From contig CAJJDN010000178.1 of assembly GCA_905182985.1 (NCBI GenBank), positions 62,001 to 126,000 of the forward strand: 64,000 nt of DNA, in the 5' to 3' direction. Position numbers and translations under genes: made by a program. Source of the stretch: Paramecium sonneborni (lineage: Eukaryota; Ciliophora; Oligohymenophorea; Peniculida; Parameciidae). Below are positions 49,499 through 61,301 of the stretch, in pieces. The notes under the pieces were generated by a model. It was not told the origin of the DNA. It worked only from the letters and a program-made list of their open reading frames with translations, and made no database searches. Numbering within the stretch: the first letter of the stretch is position 1; every line of letters starts with the position of its first letter.

Positions 49499-51152
49499 TC
49501 ATATTATTTTATTGATTTCAAAGAACTAAGGCATCTATAAACTATCAATTCTATCTCTATTACAAATTAACAATTCAAAATCTTAATCAATCAATTCCTA
49601 GGCATTCTATTAGAGTTCCAATTTGAATTATTATTAATATAATTCAATTTTATGATTTTCTTTATGTAGTATTACATTCTTTTATTTATTTTAAACAATT
49701 CTTTCCTTTCCTGATTACAAATATGATTAAGTCATTTCAATTTTGCTATCATTCTAGGGAATCTATAATATTTCACCATCTATATACCACTCTAGAATCT
49801 TTAGAAATCTCGCCCTCTTAATTATCCATTTCATTATCTTCTTTTATTTTCTCAATTAAATTAATCTCTTTTATCCCAATCTAATGACAAAAACTTAAAT
49901 TTGATCTATTTATCATTGATTATAATATAAACTAAATCCTTGAGATTTCATAAATTTGATTTGTTATCGTTAATTTCACTTTAGCTATTTCTTTCAGTTT
50001 ACCATATTCAAGATTAAACTTATCAATATTCAAATTCCTACCCAAAAACTCTATTCTGATAACCTTACCATACCAATTCTTTCTATATTTTAAATATTTA
50101 AGATTTGGATAAAACATATTAATTACTTAGAATATAGCTTCACTCTCCAAAAAATATTAATTACTCATTATTACTAATGCTGAAGTCAAAAGCAAAATTG
50201 AAACTATTGATCCTGTATCAGCTAATACTTCATTTATTTTAGGATATTAAATATATTAAATTGATTTAATACCATTCAATTAATAATTATTGATAAAGTA
50301 AGTAGTTGCATTTATTACACTAGAAAAAAACTTACTATTCACTTACTAACCAACAGTTGAAATATCTAAAATAAAATCTCTTTAATAAATATTCTCAAAT
50401 AGTAATCCATTATCTATAATAGTTTCTTACAATTTCAATGTACTTGTTGAAAAATAAACAGAACTTGGGTCTAAAGCCACTATTACTTCAGATCCAAATT
50501 TATTAATCTTTTCTTATTGTGCATTAAATTATTTCACATAAGTTGTGAATAACATTGTATTTACTGATTAATTGAAAAAGTTACTCCTTGTTGTCGTATT
50601 CGCACATTTTAATTATGTATTATTCACTAATAATTATGGAACACAATCTATCAATATAATCATATATTCTAATTCTGGCTATTCAACTGTTTTATCATTG
50701 CTTATTGCTAATGAAATGTTTTCAAAATATATTTTTACAAATTCCTCTTCATTTTTGATGCTTATTTCAGGAATTTTTGGAGTAGCATTTAATTATCCAT
50801 TTACATATTAAAATATTAATGGAAGCATTATTATATTCTCTGGATTAAATGGATCTATTCTAGTTAAATTCATCTTTCTCATTTATATTGAAAATAAAGG
50901 TTCTTCAAAGTAGATTTATTAATTTTCTATTACATCACTTGACACTGTGATTTTTGGTAGTATTCCACCCTATTTCCAAATAACAAATTAGTAAATGAAA
51001 TATCCCAAACTTACTCCATAAAGAAATATAGATAATATTCCACCTAAAACAGTTTTATATTCACTATCTTTTGTTATACTAGGTTTAAATACAACTCCAA
51101 ATTAATCAAGATCTCTAATAATTTTTTTTATCATTTCATTTAACTTTCTCAT
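49499..51152 (-). CDS. Tandem membrane-protein family, copy C, 542 aa
   Basis: ATG 51150-51152, one 25-nt intron (49763-49787) at the position equivalent to copy B's, TGA 49499-49501; 543 codons. Starts MRKLNEMIKKIIRDLDQFGV, slightly longer than A and B. First segment LGGILSIFLYGVSLGYFIYQ; conserved IDPFNPENIIMLP; second segment ADTGSIVSILLLTSALVIMS. It is the most diverged of the three copies. The TGA ends only 15 bp before the ATG of copy B, so B's transcription start and 5' leader must be very short or lie inside C. Confidence 0.87.
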
Positions 51153-51783
51153 TTTATTAATTTTAATTAGTTTATAAATAATATGCAAAATTCTCTTTAC
51201 TTTAAAAACTCCATTATTCCATTTAACTATTCAAATAACATAATTTATTTTTATATTTATGATATTAAAATAAAAATTCCTCTTTAATACTATTCTATTA
51301 ATCTCAAATTAATAGCAGTAATATTTTTTAAATTTATAATAATACCTAGTTTTATTATTAATAAATTGTAAGATATTTTAGATAATTGGAAGCATAAAGA
51401 AAGAACTATACTAAAATTTATATTAGAACTATCAAAATCAATTAATTTAAGAATAACGGAAGCCCTTATCAGAAAAATATTAGATCTTAGATATTGATAA
51501 TGACAATGAAATTAATATCCTATATTAAAAGGCTGGTTTTTAGAGCAAATCAAAACTTAATTGCTTCGTTAAAATAAATTAGATCATCCATTTACTATTT
51601 CGACATCAATTTATAATCTTTTATTAGTTAAAAAATTAGTTTTTATTTATAATACATTTGAAAATAATGATTGTATAAAAAAGAAATATAATTATTTATA
51701 AATTTAAATTTTGTTTGTCATATGATTTTATGTTCTTTGGATAGAAGATTTATAATAAATATAATTAAATAATTACATATAAA
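51153..51783. other. Intergenic, weak relic-like text only
   Basis: About 630 bp. Plus-strand text around 51420-51560 (YQILDIDNDNEINILYQKAG) looks faintly like an EF-hand-type relic but is short and broken by TGA. Nothing firm. Confidence 0.35.
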
Positions 51784-53318
51784 TCATTACCAAATTACAA
51801 ATTTTCTGTCTAATCCTGTAGAAATCAAAGTTTTTATATCATTGGTGATACACACAGAAGTATGCTAAAAATAAAATGATAAATTACTTTTGTATCAGAA
51901 ATTTCATAAACTGAGTGAAGACTCCAATCTCTTGAATTCCAAAACTTAATATTTCCATCATATGAAGAACTAATTAAAAACTTACTATAAATAGGCTAAA
52001 ATTTAAGATCACTAACCAATTTGATATGTGCAGGTATTTTTTCAATCACATTTCTTCTTCTGATATCCCAAATTCTAATAAAATTATCATCCCCTCCAGT
52101 GGCAATATGATATCCATTAGTACTGAAATCACTAGCTAAAATTCCTTTAACATGTCCAACAAATGGTAAAATACCTTTACCTATTCTTAAATCCCATGCC
52201 ATTCCAAATCCACCTAAATCTCCTGTAAATAATAATGAACCATCAGGATGTAATGCTCCAGAATATATTGCTCTAGAATGTCCAGTTTATACCATTAATT
52301 CAGTTTATGTTTCTATATCCCATAATCTCCATGTTTTATCAAAACCCATACTAATTAATCTTTTACCATCTGAATGAAATATTACTTTATTTATTCTATC
52401 TTCATGTCCTTTCAAAACAATAGATTTTTATAGCATTCCTAAATTTTCTACTTAAATTTAATCTAAATCAAGTGTCCATAATCTAATAGATAAATCAGCT
52501 GAAGCAGTAGCAACATTTGCAAATGATTATGGAGATAATGTTAACAGTGATTATGGATGAAATGCAATCGAATGACATTTAGTTAAATGTCCTAAAAAAC
52601 TCGATTTCAATGTTGCTGTTTCTATATCCCACAATTTACATTCTCCAGACCCACCAGCAGTTGCTAAATATTTTTAATCAGGACTAATTGTTGATCTAGA
52701 TATTCCTGATGAATCTCCAAATTAAGACATTTAAATTGAAAAATGATTTACTTTTTACATTTCTTCTAACACTTATTAATCTTCTTATAAAGCATCTACT
52801 GTTAATCTTCTTAATCTTTATTTTTCTACTCTAAGTGCTGCATTATGAAGTGATAATTTTGCTATTTCGATTCTAGCTGCTCTTAATTATTCTACTCCTT
52901 CATACAAAAAATATTCATTCTCTATATTACCCATATTATGATTATTCTATTATTTAAAAAATTATGGTAATCTACCATATTACATTAAATGTTCTGTTAA
53001 TAATGTACGTAGACGCTATCTTCTATCAGCTGCATTTTCACCAAAATAAGTTACTGGTTAACCTAATTATCTTAATTATGATTTTATTTAGCTTTCTTAA
53101 GTTGGTACCATCAATTTACGTGCCTCTGCCATAAGTTTTTATTTCTTTTCATTTTCTTCTTATTATTTTTATTATCTGTCAACATTCTCTGTTGTGTATG
53201 AAATAAATGGCAAAGATTCCTATTATTAATTTATTATTGTAGGTGCTCGAGTACTTAATTAAGATATTTAACTCAAATTATCAGTAACTCTTTGTCTTTC
53301 TTATAATTATAAATTCAT
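51784..53318 (-). CDS. PRP4: U4/U6 snRNP protein PRP4-like, WD40, 503 aa
   Basis: Spliceosomal U4/U6-associated WD40 protein. ATG 53316-53318, one 23-nt intron (51865-51887), TGA 51784-51786; 504 codons, close to the ~520 of animal PRPF4. The N-terminus carries the family's leucine/arginine motif RQLGQPVTYFGENAADRRQR, followed by LRTLLTEHL. After a helical linker come WD40 repeats to the end, with blocks such as LATAGGSGECKLWDIE, HPQSLLTLSPQSFANVATAS, GRAIYSGALHPDGSLLFTGD, HIATGGDDNFIRIWDIRRR and FLISSSYDGNIKFW, and the last strand RKFVIWQ. Given how dense Paramecium introns are, a core splicing factor is expected. Its promoter side faces VPS36's 3' end across 25 bp. Confidence 0.93.
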
Positions 53319-53343
53319 ATTTAATTTATTATATTATTTTATT

Positions 53344-54509
53344 TCAAATATTTATTATTAAATTTTAGAAATATCGAGTACCTTCAATTCTATTATCAAC
53401 ACAAACCTTTCCTTAATTTATAGCATTTCTAAGTTTAATCTTACAAATCATAACAGAGATTCCTAATTTCTTAGCTAATTATTCTGCAGTAAGTCCAACT
53501 TCATAAGATATAAATTTTCCTAATGTATTTTCATAATCTTTATCAATATTATATTGTGCTTTAATTAATAATTATTTTAATATACTTGATTCAAAAACTG
53601 AAATACCATCATATCTCTCTATTTTTGCTTGATAATTCAGCTTTTGAAATTGTAATCCTGCTTTTAATATTTCTTCTGGACTTACTAAATTTTAATTTCT
53701 TTTTTTATTAAAATAATAATAGACATCTAATAATGATATTATACCACCCATCTTTGGAAATAATTCTACACACAATTTATAAACCTATTCAGCCAATTTT
53801 TCATAAAATTAATCTTCAGTCCTTTTATATTATATCATTCATTACTTATCTAATCTTGATTAACCAATTTTAGACAAGATTTCATCAATTTCATTATTTT
53901 CTCCTTTCTTGATATTTTATTTGATATATTAAGATATCTCCTTTAACTCTGAAGCATTTTTAAATAATTCTTCAAATCCACCTTTAAATGTGCTTTAAAC
54001 TGTTTCAATAGTTTATTAGGTTTATTTTTCTTTTTTATCTAATTCACTTTTTAAACCTCGATAAACAGATTATGTTTATTGTTGTTCTTATACTTTTAAC
54101 CATTCCTTTTTTTCCATACTTCCTTTGATTTATAAGAGTGGTCCTTCTAGATTATCACCATAAAGGGATACATCACCTAAATTAGTTTCAAAATTAATAT
54201 GATCTATTTATGATGATAGAAATCCAGTCTCAAATAAAAAATATTTAATACTTTTGTTTGTACTGTTTTTATATGTTATAAGGGTACAACTAAATAGACA
54301 AATTAAGCATCATTTGTTTTTAATTATTCTATGTTTGGATTATTAGTGAAAATTAATCTATGAGTTGTAATAACCAAGTTAAGTTTAGGTACTTTCATTT
54401 TAAGTTTCTTATCAAGAAATTACATATTTTAGTAAATAAATAGAGTCTTTTCATTGAATTATGTCATAGCTGTCATTTCAGCTGAAAGAAAGAATAGTGA
54501 TTATTGCAT
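53344..54509 (-). CDS. VPS36: ESCRT-II subunit VPS36, 372 aa
   Basis: ESCRT-II component that sorts ubiquitinated membrane cargo at endosomes. ATG 54507-54509 (MQQSLFFLSAEMTAMTQ), introns of 23 nt (54229-54251) and 24 nt (53822-53845), TGA 53344-53346; 373 codons, similar to animal VPS36. Residues 1-130 fit a GLUE/PH domain (LVITTHRLIFT, DHINFETNLGDVSLYGDN, LLQIKGSMEKKEW). From ~230 the EAP30 winged helices follow: LLDVYYYFNKKR, LVSPEEILKAGLQF, DGISVFESS, SYEVGLTAEQLAKKLGISV and a final IEGTRYF typical of the family. No NZF finger insertion is seen in the GLUE domain. An internal ATG at 54476 is a less likely start. Confidence 0.92.
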
Positions 54510-54574
54510 CAAATTATTATAAGGAAATTTTATAAATTTACATAGTTTATACATATGTCATCAAGTTGATTATT

Positions 54575-54979
54575 ATGAATATCGACGAAGAAATCTAAAA
54601 GGTTTATGTTTTACTTAAAAATTCAGCTGAAACCCTTGAGGATGTACTTCATAAATCATTTGAAATTCCAGTTGATAATTGGTCAAAAGAGAAACCTGTG
54701 TTATTATTTCCTGATTCTGGGGATTCCTTATAAGATTTATTAGAATTGATGAGCAGAATAGACAAAAATTTAGATTAGGTTCGTGTGAATATAAGATAAT
54801 TCGAATTAAATAAATTTTAAGTGATAAAAGAAGAAGAGTTTGATCCACGATATTCATAGCCATTGATTGATTATGAAATAGTATAAAATGCTGAATAGAC
54901 ATAAATGAATCGAATGAAATCAAATGTGAACAGATTACAACGCTAAATTGAAGCTTATTAATAAAAATATTAATAATGA
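54575..54979 (+). CDS. Hypothetical helical protein, 134 aa, overlapping AAR2 start
   Basis: ATG 54575, TGA 54977-54979, 135 codons, no intron. Good coding text: KVYVLLKNSAETLEDVLHKS, LLFPDSGDSLQDLLELMSRI, FDPRYSQPLIDYEIVQ and a terminal coiled coil (MKSNVNRLQRQIEAYQQKYQ). Its TGA overlaps the ATG of AAR2 in the sequence ATGA, in a different frame. The size and helical character would suit a small complex subunit (for example of Mediator or a cytoskeletal complex), but I cannot name one. The two frames cannot be joined by any short intron I found. Confidence 0.7.
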
Positions 54980-56011
54980 ATTAATAAGGTGTTCTTCTTC
55001 TACTTGATTCTCCTGAGAATTTATAATTTGGAATTGATAATTCTCAATGGATAATTGGAAAGAAATTCAAAGGAGTTTAAAATATCCCTTTTGGCACACA
55101 TTATGTCCATTATTCATTGAAAGAAGAAGGCTATCAATTTAAGTAAGGATTCTTCTTCATTATATCCCCAGAAAATAGATATCTTGTTAAATAATGGAAT
55201 AATGATTTACAAGAATTTCTTACCTTTAAAGATTGTGCACCATATATTCATACAATAGAAATGCATGATTTTGATATATATTTGGGAGTTTATCCAATGG
55301 ATAAATATGATGTATGGAAATAATGTGTCAATTTAATTAATAAAAAGGTTCTAGATAAATTGGATCCTATTAAACATGTCTGTGTTGAAGAATATAATGA
55401 AAAAGACATTGGAAGTAACACACCTTTACATACAACCATCTATTATACTGATATACCAAAATTAAAGAATCCCAATAAATCTCAAGGATAATAATTGACA
55501 GCTTTAAACTTTGATAAATCAACAATAGTCGAAGAATTATTAAAATAAGAATATCAAAATGATTATACTATTCTTTTAGGAGAAATTTAATATGCTTTTG
55601 TTAAGTTTTTATTAGGAGAACATTTTGAATCATTTGAATAATGGAAATCACTCTTAATTTTAATAACATCTTGTGAAAGATTGATTGAAGAATAAACTAA
55701 TTTATTTGTTGACTTCATACCCTTATTTTATCATTAATTACAATAAATGCCTAATGATTTCTTTGTTGATCCTATAAGCTCAAGTAATTTCATCTCATCC
55801 TGTATTAAGAATTTGATTGAATTATCTTAACATAATAATCCAAATACAATTAGATTAAAAGTAATATTATATTTATATATATTATTAGTTAATACAGAGG
55901 TGCAACAAATTGTAAGAGTTAATCCAAGTCAAATTTGTATAAAATGTTGTCTAAGTAGATGATGAAGATGAACCTGTTGTGGTAGAAGATTTCAATTTTA
56001 TATAACTTTGA
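54976..56011 (+). CDS. AAR2: AAR2 splicing-factor homologue, 335 aa
   Basis: AAR2 escorts PRP8 during U5 snRNP assembly. ATG 54976 within the ATGA overlap, one 28-nt intron (55861-55888), TGA 56009-56011; 336 codons. Family landmarks: LLLLDSPENLQFGID, WIIGKKFKGVQNIPFGTHYV, GFFFIISPENRYLVKQW, YLGVYPMDKYDVWKQ, ILLGEIQYAFVKFLLGEHFE, SFEQWKSLL, LFYHQLQQMPNDFFVDPIS, and an acidic end EPVVVEDFN as in animal AAR2. Without the intron the frame runs to a TGA at 55947 and loses this end. Second splicing factor in the block after PRP4. Confidence 0.93.
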
Positions 56012-56532
56012 TAAATATAAAGAATTGTAAATATATAAAAGATTATAAACTTTTCTTTATTCCATGTCATTTACTTCACTTTTAAATTATTTTACTATTT
56101 TATAATCTTATTGATTAAATAGTAGAAAGCTGATTTTTCATTTAAATCGATCTAATTTTTTTATGCCAACCCCATCTTCTCTTCTATTCTTAAGAATTTA
56201 TCCATCCTTTTAAATTATCCCCAAACCTTCCCTTCCATAAATTTATCTAGCTTTTTTATTCTTTATAATCTATAAAATCTTTCAAAATGTCATCAACTCT
56301 TCCTCTGTTATAGAGACACTCTTATTAAAATCAACTTCTTTAAATAAAGTTTCTTTATTTAATTTTGCAAAATTCAATTGTCTCATATTTCTGAATAAAA
56401 TTATTACCCAAAGCATTCAATTCCTTTTTCGTCTATTGTATCAATATCCTTTCTGTTTAATTGTTTAAAAATATCTTTTTTGAGAAATCTTAAACTTAAA
56501 GGCTCTTTTATTTTTACACATATGCAACCCAT
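55992..56532 (-). CDS. Small protein with Met-Gly-Cys start, 153 aa
   Basis: ATG 56530-56532, introns of 26 nt (56382-56407), 28 nt (56270-56297) and 25 nt (56050-56074), TGA 55992-55994; 154 codons exactly. MGCICVK is a classic N-myristoylation plus palmitoylation start, so membrane anchoring is likely. The first third resembles half of an EF-hand (FKEVDFNKSVSITEEEL), and the rest is helical and basic (LDKFMEGKVWGQFKRMDKFL, IDLNEKSAFYYLINKI). The first intron ends GAG. Without intron 2 there is an in-frame TGA. The gene overlaps the AAR2 3' end by 20 bp on the opposite strand, and its ATG is 15 bp from the divergent cytochrome b5 gene. Confidence 0.6.
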
Positions 56533-56547
56533 TTTAAATTATTTTAT

Positions 56548-57441
56548 ATGAATAATAAAGAACAAATCAATTTATATATCGAAGAAAGGCAAGATACTCT
56601 AATTTGGACTCAAGAAGAAGTCCAACTTGAAATATTAGATGAAGTTGTCACCTTTATATTAAATGACATTAAACACAAATACTAAACTGATGTACTAACT
56701 TTGCGTGATGAAGAAAACTAATATTATGAGTTTGATTAAATTATTTAGTTCAAACGTCCACATACTTACATTACCATACCCTAACGTCATGATGTTAAAA
56801 CACTTGCATTAGTATTTTATTCAATTATCTACAGAATTAACTTAGACCAAATCGTAGTGTATATCACATTTCTAACGAAAAAGTTATTGTCGAAAAATAT
56901 AAAGGAACAAGAAGGGTTGAAAGTGTTGATTATTCACTTGAGGTTATTAAGAAAATGAATCAAAAATACTTAGATACCTTAAAAGCTATTTTTGATGATT
57001 TAGTAATCCAACCAAAAAAAAGAAATTCTCTTACTCATGAAACTTAATAACTGTTTGAATAATAGAAAAATGAACCCGAGTCTCCAAAATTTGGGTAATC
57101 AGCTAAAGATAACACTTCATCCACTTAGATTTAAAAAAGAACTTTAAATGAAAGCGTTAAAAAATGTGAACTTAAATAGCTAACTATAGAAGATGTATGT
57201 AGCCATTTTTTATAATTTATAGGTATCAAAACATAACACAAGTGATTCAGCATGGATAGTTATAAATTCTAAAGTTTATGATGTTACTCACTATTTAAAT
57301 AAACATCCAGGAGGAAGAGAATAATTAATGAAAGGAGTAGGTACTGATGGGACTCCTCTCTTTATGTCACATCATCCTTGGGTTAATGCTCATTATTTAT
57401 TAGAACATTCTTAGGTAGGATTCTTAATCAATCACAAATGA
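56548..57441 (+). CDS. Cytochrome b5-domain protein, 280 aa
   Basis: ATG 56548, introns of 23 nt (56812-56834) and 28 nt (57195-57222), TGA 57439-57441; 281 codons. Residues 1-200 are an unrecognised helical, charged region ([47 protein letters not shown]). The C-terminal ~80 residues are a cytochrome b5 fold: [20 protein letters not shown], with the haem-ligand HPGG near 237, and a second His in a region [15 protein letters not shown]. There is no membrane anchor or reductase domain. An electron-transfer or haem-binding accessory role is likely; partner unknown. If the first ATG is wrong, downstream in-frame starts exist. Confidence 0.85.
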
Positions 57442-57932
57442 ACAATATGAAATTAATTTATTTATTTTATGCCTATCAGATTAAATTTTTTATTAATTAA
57501 TAATTTATGAATATATATAAAATATCTATTTCTTTATATTTAATAGATGGAAAGCTAATATAAAAAATTAAACAACTTATGACCCAATTTTAAATACAAC
57601 CATGAGTAATAATTGATCCTTACTGATATTTAAAATAAAATTAACTATTATTAAAATTTTTCAAGCATCTATTAATTCTTCCTTTATTTATTTATTCAAA
57701 AAAATGATAAAATTTAAATTCAAAAAAATAATTAAAATATATATGAGAAATGAAAAAAATAGTTAAAAAAGTAACTCTGTTTATGTTAAAGATAATATGA
57801 CTAATGTAATCAGCAAATATTGTATTAATATTAACCTTAATTGTATCAATAATAATTATGGGTAGATATTTAAAAAAATTAGCAGAGCTAATAAAATTTT
57901 ATTAAATAATATAATCTTGAACATTTTAATAT
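57442..57932. other. Intergenic between convergent genes
   Basis: About 490 bp of AT-rich DNA between the cytochrome b5 and polyubiquitin stops. No coding-like frame or repeat seen. Confidence 0.5.
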
Positions 57933-58634
57933 TCATTCTCCATTTTTCAAAACTAAATGTAGAGTTGATTCATTCTAAATATTATAGTCTGAAAGTGTTC
58001 TTTCGTCTTCTAATTACTATCCTGCAAATATAAGTGTTTATTAATTAGGAGGAATATCTTCCTAATTAGCTATTTTGCCCTTGAATGTTCCTACAGTATC
58101 TGAAGACTGAGCTTCAATTCTCAAACATTTTCCGGTCAGGTTTTTAACAAAAATATTCATTATGCCATCTTTTGTTTCGGGTACTGCTAATCTTAAAACT
58201 AAGTGGATTGATGATTCATGTTAAATTTCATATTCTAAAAGTGTTTTATCATCTTCTAATTGACGTCCAGAAAATATCAACCTTTATTAAACAGTAGGAA
58301 TTCCTTCTTTATCCGAAATTTAACTTTTTACACTATATATTGTATCTGTAGATTCGACATCAAGAATAATGATTTTTCCAGTCAAGGTCTTTAAGAAAAT
58401 TTACATTCCACCTCTCAATCTTAAAACCAAGTGTAGGGTTGATTCCTTTTAAATATTATAATCTGAAAGTGTTCTTCCGTCTTCTAATTACTTTCCTGCA
58501 AAAATAAGTCTTTACTAATCAGGTGGGATTCCTTCCTTGTCTTAAATTTTAGCTTTAACAGCATCAATTGTGTCAGATGGTTCAACGTCAAGAGTTATAG
58601 TCTTCCCAGTCAAGGTCTTAACAAAAATTTACAT
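57933..58634 (-). CDS. Polyubiquitin with one canonical and two degenerate units, 233 aa
   Basis: Intronless frame from ATG 58632-58634 to TGA 57933-57935, 234 codons, three head-to-tail ubiquitin units. Unit 1 is near-canonical ([19 protein letters not shown]48 in AGKQLEDG, K63 in [15 protein letters not shown]). Unit 2 begins [18 protein letters not shown] but has Arg at the K48 site (SGRQLEDD) and His at the K63 site (QHESS), and ends [12 protein letters not shown] without GlyGly. Unit 3 ([16 protein letters not shown]) has Gln at K48 (AGQQLEDE) and Asn at K63 ([14 protein letters not shown]) and ends without GlyGly. Processing by deubiquitinases could release unit 1 only; units 2 and 3 would remain a fused ubiquitin-like tail. 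Confidence 0.93.
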
Positions 58635-59681
58635 AGCTTTTGAAAATATAAAATATTTAAAAATAATATAGAAGATACATTTTACAAAATATTTATTAAA
58701 AATAATGTAACTAATTCAAATTCATATTATAATATATATAATTGAAAAAAACATGTTATATTTTTTTTAGATATAACTCATTATTTAATATTGTGTTTTT
58801 GAAAAAAAGGTTGAAAGAGGTCAAATATTATTTTATATTAAATCCAACATTTTCATGAAATAACATAAATTGTCTTTGGAATTTCTAATATTATTTACAC
58901 TGTTTTTAAACATATAATTCATCGATATATTTTATACAATGAGGAGATTTTATAACATTTTTTCTATTTATTATCCTAAATTTAAATAAATGAAGATTTC
59001 CACAAAAGGGTATAAATTTTTATGAAGACAATAAAATCACAATACAGAGTTTCATATTGAATATTGGATTCAATATTTATTAAGTCCATGATGACAGTTT
59101 GAGTTTTAAAGGTGAGAGAATGAATAAATTCTCAAAATATTAAACTTTATGTCAACTTCAAAACTAATTAAAGAGTGGATTCCTGTTTAATTTTTAAATC
59201 TAATTGTTTTTTTTTTCTTTTAAATCTTATCTAATTAATTATAAAAATTTCTAGTTACAAAAGCAAACAAGATTATCAATACTGAAACTTTTAATGAATA
59301 GTGTTTCCTATTCTTATTTTAAGATAAAAATATATTCTTAATAAATATATTACTAAATATTAATTATTTATTTTTGCATTTAATTTAATATATAATTTTA
59401 TAACTTTTATGATTTTGTGATTTTCATTTAAAGTATATTAAATAATTAACATTTAGGACAAGAATGTAAAAATTGAACTGATGATAAATAAATTCTGTTA
59501 GCGAACAATATTATTTTATAAAATTTAACAATTTAAATGTATTGTATCAAACTATAAATGATGGTGGTTTTGCTTTATAACTGATAAGATTTTAATTATG
59601 AATCAAGATTATTTCATTTTGATCATATGTATTTAGAAGCAACAATAGAGAAGAAAAAATTTACTATAGTTAAATCAGCAA
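58635..59681. other. Long AT-rich intergenic region
   Basis: About 1 kb with A/T runs and no convincing coding frame. The first part is presumably the polyubiquitin promoter; no heat-shock or other element could be identified with confidence. Confidence 0.5.
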
Positions 59682-59700
59682 TAAATAAACAATAATAATA

Positions 59701-60260
59701 TCATTATTAATAAATAGAAATTCTAAGGTTCTAAAATTATAAAATAATAATACTAACTATTGAATCTGATTTGCTTATTACTTAATTAGGTTTTCTCCTG
59801 ATTGAATAGCTTATTGCTTTTGCCTTTTTTCTTCAATAATTTATTACATGAATTAGGATATCTTGTTTTAATTTGAATTTTTGGTATTTTGATGATGTAA
59901 AATTTCTTCTATTATTTTTTCAATGTTTCGCATCTTATCCTTTCCATCAAGCAAAACAACTTCATTATTAAAAGAATTTTGTTAAATTTCTTTGAAAATT
60001 TATAGGCATTCATTTAGAATAGAATGAATGTCCTAAGTTTCAGAGTGGGTTTGAAGAGAGAACTAACTCTTTTGATGAGGTTAGTAAGGTGAGGTTAATT
60101 TAGTAGATGTAGAATTTTTACTGCCAGAGGAAGCACATTTGTTCTTTATTTAGATGAAAGTTTGAGATTTAGTCAACTTAGGTGTGAAAGAACAAGATGC
60201 GTTTATCTAAATCTCTTAAGATGATCCAATAGACGGCCTTATTTTTCTAATTGTGTTCAT
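59701..60260 (-). CDS. Hypothetical Ser/Gln-rich protein, 178 aa (contig copy 1)
   Basis: ATG 60258-60260, one 23-nt intron (59731-59753), TGA 59701-59703; 179 codons. The N-terminal half is Ser/Thr-rich and disordered-looking (SGSKNSTSTKLTSPYQPHQK). The second half is a coiled coil (DKMRNIEKIIEEILHHQN, QFMQQIIEEKRQKQQA). No known domain. Duplicated at 60742-61301. Confidence 0.65.
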
Positions 60261-60741
60261 ATCAAATTTAATTATGATNNNNNNNNNNNNNNNNNNNNNN
60301 NNNNNNNNNNNNNNNNNNNNNNNNNNNNNNNNNNNNNNNNNNNNNNNNNNNNNNNNNNNNNNNNNNNNNNNNNNNNNNNNNNNNNNNNNNNNNNNNNNNN
60401 NNNNNNNNNNNNNNNNNNNNNNNNNNNNNNNNNNNNNNNNNNNNNNNNNNNNNNNNNNNNNNNNNNNNNNNNNNNNNNNNNNNNNNNNNNNNNNNNNNNN
60501 NNNNNNNNNNNNNNNNNNNNNNNNNNNNNNNNNNNNNNNNNNNNNNNNNNNNNNNNNNNNNNNNNNNNNNNNNNNNNNNNNNNNNNNNNNNNNNNNNNNN
60601 NNNNNNNNNNNNNNNNNNNNNNNNNNNNNNNNNNNNNNNNNNNNNNNNNNNNNNNNNNNNNNNNNNNNNNNNNNNNNNNNNNNNNNNNNNNNNNNNNNNN
60701 NNNNNNNNNNNNNNNNNNNNNNTAAATAAACAATAATAATA

Positions 60742-61301
60742 TCATTATTAATAAATAGAAATTCTAAGGTTCTAAAATTATAAAATAATAATACTAACTA
60801 TTGAATCTGATTTGCTTATTACTTAATTAGGTTTTCTCCTGATTGAATAGCTTATTGCTTTTGCCTTTTTTCTTCAATAATTTATTACATGAATTAGGAT
60901 ATCTTGTTTTAATTTGAATTTTTGGTATTTTGATGATGTAAAATTTCTTCTATTATTTTTTCAATGTTTCGCATCTTATCCTTTCCATCAAGCAAAACAA
61001 CTTCATTATTAAAAGAATTTTGTTAAATTTCTTTGAAAATTTATAGGCATTCATTTAGAATAGAATGAATGTCCTAAGTTTCAGAGTGGGTTTGAAGAGA
61101 GAACTAACTCTTTTGATGAGGTTAGTAAGGTGAGGTTAATTTAGTAGATGTAGAATTTTTACTGCCAGAGGAAGCACATTTGTTCTTTATTTAGATGAAA
61201 GTTTGAGATTTAGTCAACTTAGGTGTGAAAGAACAAGATGCGTTTATCTAAATCTCTTAAGATGATCCAATAGACGGCCTTATTTTTCTAATTGTGTTCA
61301 T
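60742..61301 (-). CDS. Hypothetical Ser/Gln-rich protein, 178 aa (contig copy 2)
   Basis: Identical in my reading to 59701-60260 (offset 1041), same intron (60772-60794) and product. Treat the two as one gene unless read depth shows two. Confidence 0.65.

Noticed and set aside
54615..54923. 102-codon minus-strand frame
   Set aside because: Shadow of the plus-strand 134-aa ORF, which has the better coding character.
60253..60745. Apparent 157-158 codon ORFs on both strands
   Set aside because: They run through the 444-N gap; almost all residues are unknown.
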